A stretch of DNA of 5,418 nucleotides from Bacteroidales bacterium (GTDB lineage Bacteria; Bacteroidota; Bacteroidia; Bacteroidales; P3). The stretch covers positions 1 through 5,418 of the forward strand of contig DUQY01000246.1 of the NCBI GenBank assembly GCA_012837565.1, in the 5' to 3' direction. Of this stretch, positions 1-5,263 are shown piece after piece; the first letter of the stretch is position 1, and the number at the start of each line of letters is the position of its first letter. Made by a program: the position numbers and the translations under genes. Under the pieces are notes generated by a model. The model did no database searches and had not been told where the DNA came from. It was given only the letters and a program-made list of their open reading frames with translations.

Positions 1-410
1 AAACATATCCAAAACAAATTCCTTCTATTGGTCCTTCTTGCCCTTTTAATGTATATTGGGATACTTTATCAGAACATGGAAGTATGGAGGATTGGCTTTA
101 TATTATTAATGATCAAGAAACATTAGATAGATATGTTAACATGCAAGACAACACTGGAAATTGCCAAATCAATTTCACTGATAATACTGTACTTTTAGCA
201 TATACTTGGACAAGAAATCTAAATCCTTCCGAAGTAAAAGATACTCTTTGGAAACTTTCTCCAAATGAATTTCGTTGGGAAATAACTTATAACTATGTTG
301 TAGTTCAACCTTCAATTGGAAAAAGTGCAAATTTGATAGTTATTCCAAAACTTGCTGATTCTGCATTAGTATCTTTATATGTATTGGACAATGGTGTTCC
401 TCATCCATAA
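1..410 (+). CDS. C-terminal part of a probable exported beta-rich protein, function unknown (5' end outside window)
   Basis: The reading frame is open from base 3 to the TAA at 408-410, giving 135 residues. It has no stop before the internal ATG at 84, so I treat that ATG as internal and the gene as cut by the window edge. The fragment contains WLYIINDQETLDRYV, then INFTDNTVLLAYTW, alternating hydrophobic strands, ANLIVIPKL, and a final strand ALVSLYVLDN. This order (a short helix 'ND-QETLDRY', an 'I-x-F-T-D-x-T-V-L-L-A' strand, a late 'VIPKL' strand) resembles short beta-rich domains of Bacteroidales lipoproteins and PrcB-like C-terminal domains. That likeness is from memory and is not a firm family call. 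Two cysteines are present (fragment positions 13 and 54). The signal peptide or lipobox that would show export would lie upstream and cannot be seen. No neighbour in the window suggests its job. Confidence 0.72.
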   Translation, partial: TYPKQIPSIGPSCPFNVYWDTLSEHGSMEDWLYIINDQETLDRYVNMQDNTGNCQINFTDNTVLLAYTWTRNLNPSEVKDTLWKLSPNEFRWEITYNYVVVQPSIGKSANLIVIPKLADSALVSLYVLDNGVPHP

Positions 411-425
411 AATTATAAGGATTTG

Positions 426-444
426 TAAACGTTAATAAACGTTA
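426..444. repeat. Tandem 9-bp repeat TAAACGTTA with 10-bp period
   Basis: TAAACGTTA occurs at 426-434 and again at 436-444 with one base between, a period of about one helical turn. Each copy contains the palindrome AACGTT (428-433 and 438-443), so the pair can also fold as a 6-bp hairpin with an AATA loop. It begins 16 bases after the stop of the first gene. It could be a weak terminator stem or a tandem protein-binding site. No T-run follows directly, only ATATATT. Confidence 0.4.
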
Positions 445-478
445 TATATTAAGAATTACAAAGGATATGATTTTTACT

Positions 479-519
479 CTACTCCCATTAACTCAAACTC
501 CAAACCAAAGAAGGAGTAG
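479..519. repeat. Inverted repeat CTACTCC / GGAGTAG
   Basis: CTACTCC at 479-485 is exactly complementary to GGAGTAG at 513-519, with a 27-base loop that is mostly A and C. Four of the seven pairs are G-C, which is richer than the surroundings. The loop is long and no T-run follows, so it is not a standard terminator. A chance occurrence is possible. Confidence 0.3.
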
Positions 520-540
520 GAATTTATAAAGTAATGAAGA

Positions 541-606
541 CTTAAACCAAAAGAGATTTTTCTCTCTACTATGACATATTTAGTGCCATAACATTTGGTT
601 TTTAAG
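541..606. repeat. Possible three-way-junction RNA or compound inverted repeat
   Basis: An outer stem pairs AAACCAAA (544-551) with TTTGGTTT (594-601). It extends by CTT (541-543) with AAG (604-606) across a two-base bulge (602-603). Inside it sit two further hairpins. AGAGA (552-556) pairs with TCTCT (561-565) around TTTT. TATGACA (570-576) pairs with TGCCATA (584-590) with one A-C mismatch and a 7-base loop. The outer stem opens directly onto the first inner stem, as in a multi-branched RNA. It is not a tRNA: the arm lengths are wrong and there is no T-loop sequence. Strand and transcription are unknown. Confidence 0.35.
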
Positions 607-616
607 ATAATACTAT

Positions 617-638
617 GAGAATTTTATTTACAATTCTC
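617..638. repeat. 7-bp hairpin GAGAATT / AATTCTC
   Basis: GAGAATT (617-623) pairs perfectly with AATTCTC (632-638) around an 8-base loop. It lies 11 bases after the three-way structure and could be one more arm of the same folded element. On its own a 7-bp AT-rich stem is close to what chance would give here. Confidence 0.25.
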
Positions 639-647
639 CAAAACTAA

Positions 648-683
648 ACAAGGTGTGTATATTAATTAACCCCCTTGTATTTT
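648..683 (+). terminator. Weak terminator-like hairpin ACAAGG / CCTTGT followed by ATTTT
   Basis: ACAAGG (648-653) pairs with CCTTGT (673-678). The right arm is followed by ATTTT (679-683). The loop is 19 bases long, and the short T-stretch is weak for an intrinsic terminator. If something is transcribed from 411-650 on the + strand, this is the nearest candidate stop. Confidence 0.22.
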
Positions 684-761
684 ATATAACATCATTAAAT
701 GAGAAAAAATAAACTCAAAAAGAGTAATTTAAGAATCATTAACATATAAAAAGCTTAATCA

Positions 762-806
762 AGCCAAACATTTCGTTTTACGGCGTAAAACATGTTGTAA
801 TAGGCT
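762..806. repeat. Extended hairpin built on the palindrome GTTTTACGGCGTAAAAC
   Basis: The core at 775-791 is a perfect interrupted palindrome: 8-bp arms around one G, or a 7-bp stem with a GGC loop as RNA. Immediately outside it AACAT (767-771) pairs with ATGTT (792-796), with only the three bases TTC (772-774) bulged. That makes 12 pairs in 30 bases. Further out AGCC (762-765) pairs with GGCT (803-806). The left arm also has a competing partner: TTTCGTTTT (771-779) is complementary to AAAACGAAA (809-817). The element lies about 130 bases upstream of the phosphorylase -7 box. It could be a DNA operator, a small RNA stem or part of a leader. I recognise no known motif family. Confidence 0.5.
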
Positions 807-831
807 GGAAAACGAAAACCATGATTTTCTA

Positions 832-850
832 TTGTTAAATTTATTAACAA
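832..850. repeat. AT-rich palindrome TTGTTAAATTTATTAACAA
   Basis: Seven-base arms TTGTTAA and TTAACAA are perfectly complementary around ATTTA. The site lies 73 bases upstream of the -7 box of the phosphorylase promoter, where a repressor or activator operator would be plausible. Its low complexity makes chance an equally good explanation. Confidence 0.28.
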
Positions 851-923
851 ATTGCTGTTGTAACTATTCAGATTTTTAATAATAGAATTTCATTTGTTTT
901 CTCTGTGTTTTCTAATTTATCAT

Positions 924-931
924 TATATTTG
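924..931 (+). promoter_or_regulatory. Bacteroidota-type -7 promoter element TATATTTG for the phosphorylase gene
   Basis: TATATTTG matches the Bacteroidota primary-sigma -7 consensus TAnnTTTG. A start of transcription about 7 bases later (near 938) would give a leader of roughly 24 bases before the ATG at 962. There is no good TTTG at the usual distance upstream. The nearest exact TTTG (893-896) is 27 bases away and the better-spaced positions read TTTT or TTTC, so the -33 element is weak. The short A/T-rich leader has no Shine-Dalgarno sequence, which is usual for this phylum. Confidence 0.55.
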
Positions 932-961
932 CAGGTAGTTTAACTCTTAGAATTTAATTTT

Positions 962-1837
962 ATGGAAAATAAATTAGCAGCTTCAGAATTAGTTTTAGCT
1001 CCCGACGGAAGTCTCTATCATATTCATTTAAAACCTCATCAATTAGCAGATAATATAATTTTAGTTGGAGACCCAAACCGTGTTGATATGGTTTCAAAGC
1101 ACTTCGACGAAATTGACTTTAAAGTAAGCAATAGGGAGATAACAGCACATACAGGATCATTTAACGGAATAGGTGTTACAGCCATTTCAACAGGTATGGG
1201 TGTTGATAATATCGATATTGTACTAACTGAACTTGATGCTTGCGCCAATATAAACCTTGAGACAAGAGAGGTAAATCCTAAACATAGAAAACTAAACCTA
1301 ATACGCCTTGGGACAACAGGCTCATTGCAAGAAGATATTCCTTGCGGGGCATATATTGCTTCAAAATACGTTATTGGAATAGATGGTATAATGTATTTCT
1401 ATAATAATAAAGAAGGAGTATTGGACAAAGACCTAAGCGATAGCTTTATTTCCTTTATGAATTGGGATAATTCCCTACCAAGACCTTATGGTGGAATATC
1501 ATCAGACTCACTTTTCTCAAAAATAGCCTACGATATGGTATCAGGAATCACCGTAACCTCACCAGGCTTCTACGGGCCACAGGGCAGAGAAATAAGAGTA
1601 CCCTTAGCCTTTCCTCAAATCAACGATAAGCTATCCGATTTCAAATACAAAGATTATAAAATCACAAACTACGAAATGGAAACCTCAGCACTCTATGCCT
1701 TAGCAAAGAACCTCGGACATAATAGCCTTACTATTTGTATTGTTATTGCAAATAGGATGAGAGGGGAATTTGTAGAAAATTATCATAATGAAATGGATGC
1801 TCTTATTCATTTAACACTCAAAAGGCTTTGTAAATAA
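962..1837 (+). CDS. Uridine phosphorylase-family nucleoside phosphorylase
   Basis: This 291-residue cytosolic enzyme of the PNP/UDP phosphorylase superfamily should convert uridine (or a related nucleoside) and phosphate to free base and ribose-1-phosphate in nucleoside salvage. GDPNR (36-40) is the N-terminal phosphate loop. R58 in SNRE and R115-L-G-T-T-G (115-120) match the phosphate-binding Arg48 and Arg91/Thr94 of E. coli Udp. FYGPQGR (203-209) places Q207 and R209 at the uracil-binding Gln166/Arg168. YEMETSA (237-243) is the ribose-binding YEMES motif. H20 or H22 may stand for His8, which comes from the neighbouring subunit. No substrate residue appears lost, and uracil-type specificity is favoured over purine. 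The chain is longer than the 253-residue E. coli enzyme. It has an N-terminal extension and insertions between R58 and R115 and between the GTTG and FYGPQGR motifs, as in the Bacteroidota nucleoside phosphorylases I know. The ATG at 962 fits the promoter at 924. The gene ends 67 bases before the flavoprotein. Confidence 0.9.
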   Translation: MENKLAASELVLAPDGSLYHIHLKPHQLADNIILVGDPNRVDMVSKHFDEIDFKVSNREITAHTGSFNGIGVTAISTGMGVDNIDIVLTELDACANINLETREVNPKHRKLNLIRLGTTGSLQEDIPCGAYIASKYVIGIDGIMYFYNNKEGVLDKDLSDSFISFMNWDNSLPRPYGGISSDSLFSKIAYDMVSGITVTSPGFYGPQGREIRVPLAFPQINDKLSDFKYKDYKITNYEMETSALYALAKNLGHNSLTICIVIANRMRGEFVENYHNEMDALIHLTLKRLCK

Positions 1838-1857
1838 GAATTTATTATTTATTTTTG
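1827..1857 (+). promoter_or_regulatory. Promoter TTTG-N19-TATTTTTG for the large flavoprotein gene
   Basis: A -33 element TTTG (1827-1830) and a -7 element TATTTTTG (1850-1857, matching TAnnTTTG) are separated by 19 bases, the spacing typical of Bacteroidota promoters. The -33 element sits inside the last codons of the phosphorylase gene. Transcription would start near 1864 and leave a leader of about 40 bases. No terminator is visible between the two genes, so read-through from the upstream gene is also possible. Confidence 0.65.
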
Positions 1858-1904
1858 CTGAAACTTTCTTATAGAACATTATAATTAACCTAAGAATATT
1901 CGCT

Positions 1905-4900
1905 ATGTTCAAGATTACCTCTCATCCTATCCTCGATATTCCAGAGGATAATATCATTGTATTTAAGTTTAATGGCGTTGAAGTAAAAGGACAAAAAGGT
2001 TTTACCATTGCCGCTGCCCTTCACCAAGCTGGTTTCCCTGTTCATTCTCATTCTACTAGCGGAAGGAAACGTTCGTTGGAATGTGGTATTGGGAAATGTG
2101 GTGCCTGCGAAATGCTAGTTGACGGTATCGTAAGAAGAATATGCGTTACCAAAGTTGACGGAGTTAAAGAAGTTAGGGAAATTCCTAAAGACTTTATTTC
2201 GGAAAAGGTTATAGAACCACAAAAAGAAAACAAGATATATAAGACTGATGTTCTTATTATTGGTGCTGGACCTGCTGGACTTGCGGTTAGGGAAGATCTG
2301 AATCGTTTTGAAATAAATAATATTGTTGTTGACTCTAATGATAAGATAGGAGGTCAGTTTAATATGCAGACCCACCAGTTCTTCTTCTTTGAAAGGGAAA
2401 AGAAATTTGGAGGTATGCGAGGTTTCGATATAGCTAATACATTAGCAGGCGAGTCGAATGAAGGAATATTCCTAAACTCTTCTGTTTGGGATATCTTAAA
2501 AGGAAATAGAATTGGAGTTAAGAACACTCTTAGTTGTGAAGTTTACTATATCGATTGCCAACACTTAGTTATTGCAACAGGTGCCGTTCCTTTTATGCCT
2601 GTTTTTAAGAATGATGACTTGCCAGGGGTTTATTCCGCTGCCGTTGTTCAAAAAATGATGAATACAGAGCTAACCCTTTTGGGGAGGAACATATTAACCG
2701 TTGGGGCTGGCAATATTGGATACTTAACTTCCTACCAAGCAGTTCAGGCAGGAGCAAATATTGTAGCAATTCTTGAAGCCATGCCTAACGAAGGAGGTTT
2801 CCCTGTTCAAGCAAATAGAGTTAGGCGTTTGGGTATTCCTATCCTAACTTCAACTATGCTACTGGAAGCAATACCTAACGATGATGGCACAGGAGTTAAG
2901 GGAGCTATTATTGCAGACTGCAAGAATTTTGAACCAATTGCAGGCACAGAAAGAATTATTGAAGGGATTGATATTATTAATGTTTGCACTGGACTAATTC
3001 CTGACAACCAACTCTTAATTAAAGGTAATATCCTATTTGGGAAGAACTGTCATGGGGTTGGGGACTCAACAAGAATTGGAGAAGGAACCTCTGCTGTGCT
3101 AAGGGGAAAGCAATGTGCTTATGAGATTGCTCAAATGATGAAAGTGAGGGTTAATTATGATGATTATCTTCAAGTATCTAAGAGTTATATTGAGTCGCAA
3201 CAACACCCTATTAGAGTATTAGAAAAACCTTATACCCCATATCAGGAAAGAATGGATAAGCGTGGCTTTGTTCGTTTGGAGTGTTTGTATGGTTTTGCTT
3301 GCAATCCTTGTCAGTTTGCATGCCAATTTGGAGCCATAACCAAGAGTTCAACCTCTGTTGTGCCTGAAATAGATTATAGCAAATGCATTGGCTGTATGGA
3401 ATGTATTAATCAGTGTCCAGGCTTAGCTATCTTTGGATATAATACAAAGAAAAAAGAGGTTTACCTCCCTTTTGAATATGAAGCAAGAGAAGGATTTGCA
3501 GTTATATTAGTTGATAATGATGGAAAAAAAGTTGCAGAGGGAAGAATTCATAAGATAAAAGAAAATACCAATAAGACTTCTGTTGCAAGGATAAAGGTAA
3601 ATAGTGATGATGAAAACCCAATTGACGACAAGACTTTATTAGAAATAAAAGGCTTTATCATGCCCTCTAAGTTTCCAAAGCAATTAGAATTTTCTCCTTC
3701 CAAAGATATAGATGAAAAAACCTATGTCTGCCACTGCGAAGATGTGACAATAGAAAAACTATTAGAACAAATTGGAGATAGAAAAGTAATATCTATTAAT
3801 GAATTAAAGCATACCACAAGACTGGGAATGGGAGATTGTAGGGGTAATCGCTGCGTGCCAAGAGCAAGGCAAATACTCCGTTCTTATGGTATTGAAGTTA
3901 CGGATGAAGCAACCCCAAGAGCTCCGCTATCTCTTCAACTTTCGTTTGGTGAGATAAGAAACGATGACAAGAAAGAAGTTTTCATTACTCCTAATCTAAA
4001 GAAAGTTGAAGTAAAAAGCCTTATTGCAGGCGGAGGAATTGGAGGTAGCTCATTGTTTAGATATATGGCAGAAGAGAATTTTGACCCTATACTTCTTAAT
4101 TACGAATTAGGAGCATCATGGCGTAATATTGCTGGTGGACGTCCTGCCTTTTCCAATCCAGAACTAGCAGATATTGCAAAGCATAACCATGAATTATTTA
4201 TAGAACTCCAAAACCTATCTAATATAGACTATTATTCCACAAGATACGTAAACCTTGCCCACGATGAAGCCTCTTATATAGGCTTGGAAAAAGCGATGCA
4301 GTGGTCCGATGCCTATATGGTAGAACCTAAGGACTTCCAAAAAGAAATATCACCTTATTTTAATAAGAATAATAAAGACTATATTGCAGCCCAAATAACA
4401 AATGAGTGTTGGCAAGCAACCCCTGGAAAAACAATTGACCTCCTAAGATTGATTGGAACAAAGAAAGGTGGCAAGGTTATTGAGGGAACTAAACTTGTTG
4501 AGCTAAGAAAAGAAGGAAAAACTTATCATGCACTTGCAAAAACCAAAGACAACGAATATATTGAGTATATAACCGATGTATTTATTAATGCTATGGGACC
4601 TGAGGCAGGGAAATTTGCCAAACAATTAGGGATAGAAATAGGACTTTACCCAGTCAAACACCAAGCCTTTATCACAAAACGTTTGCCAATGCTAGGAAAA
4701 GACGGTAATATCTTAGATATGGTAATTGACCGCCGACACTATAAAGGCTTCTCTTCAATATATGGACAACAACTACACGAAACAGGACAGATAATAGGCT
4801 GTGCATCCCCAATGTTTGACCCACAAGAAGCATCACAAGAACTCAAGGTAACATCCATTGAATTCTTAGAAATAGCATCTGAAATATTCTCAAACTGGAT

Positions 4901-5135
4901 ACCAGAACTAAAGAACGTAAGCTTCCAAGCTGTTTGGTCGGGCTACTACACAGAGCCTCGTTACATAGTAGATCCAGAATTAGGACTATTTGTAGGAATG
5001 AGAGGTCACGGCTTTATGCTTTCCCAATACATAGCAAAACTATATGTTGATAAACTCTTAGGAAAAGAAACCCCAACCTATTTCGACAAACTAAAACTAA
5101 AAGGCGAAGGAATAGCAGAAACCGCACTTAAATAA
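1905..5135 (+). CDS. Single-chain multi-cofactor amino-acid/amine dehydrogenase (fused Fe-S, FAD/NAD and DAO domains)
   Basis: This 1076-residue, probably cytosolic redox enzyme is related to heterotetrameric sarcosine oxidases, HcnABC, opine oxidases and dye-linked proline/hydroxyproline dehydrogenases. Domains in order: a plant-type [2Fe-2S] domain (about 15-95) with C60, C65, C68 and C80; an FAD/NAD domain (about 112-415) with GAGPAG (120-125, FAD), VGAGNIG (266-272) ending its second strand at E291 (suggesting NAD rather than NADP), and GVGD (384-387); a two-cluster [4Fe-4S] module (about 455-512) with C460, C466, C469, C473 and C494, C497, C500, C504; a small linker domain (about 515-590); a BFD-like [2Fe-2S] domain (about 606-662) with C609, C611, C645 and C650; and a DAO-type FAD domain (about 702-1055) with GGGIGG (709-714), the NAMGPEAG strand-turn (895-902) and GHGFMLS (1034-1040). 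There is no C-terminal folate-binding domain as in SoxA. By family logic the DAO domain oxidises the substrate and electrons travel through the clusters to the other flavin. Substrate and acceptor are unknown. The ATG at 1905 fits the promoter at 1827-1857, and no earlier in-frame start is needed. Confidence 0.88.
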   Translation: MFKITSHPILDIPEDNIIVFKFNGVEVKGQKGFTIAAALHQAGFPVHSHSTSGRKRSLECGIGKCGACEMLVDGIVRRICVTKVDGVKEVREIPKDFISEKVIEPQKENKIYKTDVLIIGAGPAGLAVREDLNRFEINNIVVDSNDKIGGQFNMQTHQFFFFEREKKFGGMRGFDIANTLAGESNEGIFLNSSVWDILKGNRIGVKNTLSCEVYYIDCQHLVIATGAVPFMPVFKNDDLPGVYSAAVVQKMMNTELTLLGRNILTVGAGNIGYLTSYQAVQAGANIVAILEAMPNEGGFPVQANRVRRLGIPILTSTMLLEAIPNDDGTGVKGAIIADCKNFEPIAGTERIIEGIDIINVCTGLIPDNQLLIKGNILFGKNCHGVGDSTRIGEGTSAVLRGKQCAYEIAQMMKVRVNYDDYLQVSKSYIESQQHPIRVLEKPYTPYQERMDKRGFVRLECLYGFACNPCQFACQFGAITKSSTSVVPEIDYSKCIGCMECINQCPGLAIFGYNTKKKEVYLPFEYEAREGFAVILVDNDGKKVAEGRIHKIKENTNKTSVARIKVNSDDENPIDDKTLLEIKGFIMPSKFPKQLEFSPSKDIDEKTYVCHCEDVTIEKLLEQIGDRKVISINELKHTTRLGMGDCRGNRCVPRARQILRSYGIEVTDEATPRAPLSLQLSFGEIRNDDKKEVFITPNLKKVEVKSLIAGGGIGGSSLFRYMAEENFDPILLNYELGASWRNIAGGRPAFSNPELADIAKHNHELFIELQNLSNIDYYSTRYVNLAHDEASYIGLEKAMQWSDAYMVEPKDFQKEISPYFNKNNKDYIAAQITNECWQATPGKTIDLLRLIGTKKGGKVIEGTKLVELRKEGKTYHALAKTKDNEYIEYITDVFINAMGPEAGKFAKQLGIEIGLYPVKHQAFITKRLPMLGKDGNILDMVIDRRHYKGFSSIYGQQLHETGQIIGCASPMFDPQEASQELKVTSIEFLEIASEIFSNWIPELKNVSFQAVWSGYYTEPRYIVDPELGLFVGMRGHGFMLSQYIAKLYVDKLLGKETPTYFDKLKLKGEGIAETALK

Positions 5136-5163
5136 TGGTTAACTGTTAATGATTAATGGTTAA
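5133..5163. repeat. Direct repeat TAATGGTTAA, 21 bases apart
   Basis: TAATGGTTAA occurs at 5133-5142, beginning with the stop codon of the flavoprotein gene, and again at 5154-5163. Related TTAAT/TTAAC words lie between and after the copies. The 21-base offset is close to two helical turns. It could be a low-complexity slippage product or a paired binding site. I favour low complexity. Confidence 0.35.
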
Positions 5164-5182
5164 TCTTTAATTTAATATCAAC

Positions 5183-5212
5183 TTATGGACATTTCCAATA
5201 TCTTGTCCATAA
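5183..5212 (+). terminator. 9-bp hairpin TTATGGACA / TGTCCATAA downstream of the flavoprotein gene
   Basis: A perfect 9-bp stem (5183-5191 with 5204-5212) with a 12-base loop begins 48 bases after the stop codon. Its position suggests transcript termination or 3'-end protection. It is followed by an A-rich stretch, not a T-run, so it is not a textbook intrinsic terminator on the + strand. The second stem just downstream, whose right arm is T-rich, may complete the signal. Confidence 0.4.
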
Positions 5213-5263
5213 ACAAAAACAAGTATTCAGTAAAATGAATCCTCGTTTCTTGTTTATTTGTTT
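5211..5263. repeat. Nested inverted repeat with A-rich left arm and T-rich right arm
   Basis: AAACAAAAACAAG (5211-5223) pairs with the 15-base T-rich arm at 5249-5263, giving 13 base pairs with a two-base AT bulge (5256-5257). The loop carries its own small hairpin, ATTCA (5225-5229) with TGAAT (5236-5240). The stem overlaps the preceding 9-bp hairpin by two bases. A T-rich right arm after a hairpin fits a terminator on the + strand. The A-rich left arm would give the same on the other strand, so a bidirectional terminator is possible. From 5264 to the window end I see no gene and no clear promoter. Confidence 0.38.

Larger units (their letters stand above)
411..961. other. Intergenic region without a convincing gene, with several inverted repeats
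   Basis: About 550 bases separate the first stop codon from the phosphorylase start. All + frames break up quickly. The longest ATG-led stretch I noted encodes 16 residues (699-749: MRKNKLKKSNLRIINI) and has nothing to support it. I see no tRNA, rRNA or known riboswitch pattern. What the region does hold is a series of inverted repeats: 428-443, 479-485 with 513-519, 541-606, 617-638, 648-678, 762-806 and 832-850. In DNA this AT-rich one or two 7-bp stems are expected by chance. The longer or GC-containing ones (541-606 and 762-806) are therefore the ones worth attention. The stretch could hold a small RNA, operators or the end of the upstream transcript. Confidence 0.6.

Noticed and set aside
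639..646. CAAAACTA, which reads as TAGTTTTG on the - strand and fits the -7 consensus
   Set aside because: No CAAA (- strand TTTG) lies at the required distance, and no - strand gene follows to the left.
699..749. A 16-residue basic open frame (MRKNKLKKSNLRIINI) as a leader peptide
   Set aside because: It is too short to judge, has no promoter or start signal of its own, and lies over 200 bases from the next gene. The lysine-rich product follows from A-rich DNA.
762..850. Known riboswitch or tRNA in the hairpin-rich intergenic region
   Set aside because: I see no cloverleaf, T-loop or conserved riboswitch core. The probable promoter at 924 lies downstream, so this would not be in the phosphorylase leader.
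1039..1248. Open frame on the - strand inside the phosphorylase gene
   Set aside because: It is fully antisense to a gene with clear family motifs, its product is low in complexity and resembles nothing, and it has no promoter.
2048..3007. Three - strand open frames inside the flavoprotein gene (2048-2233, 2115-2375, 2807-3007)
   Set aside because: They lie opposite well-conserved cofactor domains, two of them overlap each other, and their translations look like shadows of the coding strand.
1905..5135. Annotation as heterotetrameric sarcosine oxidase alpha subunit
   Set aside because: The N-terminal half is similar, but the SoxA C-terminal folate-binding domain is absent. A [4Fe-4S] module and a DAO domain occupy the rest, so a plain SoxA name would mislead.
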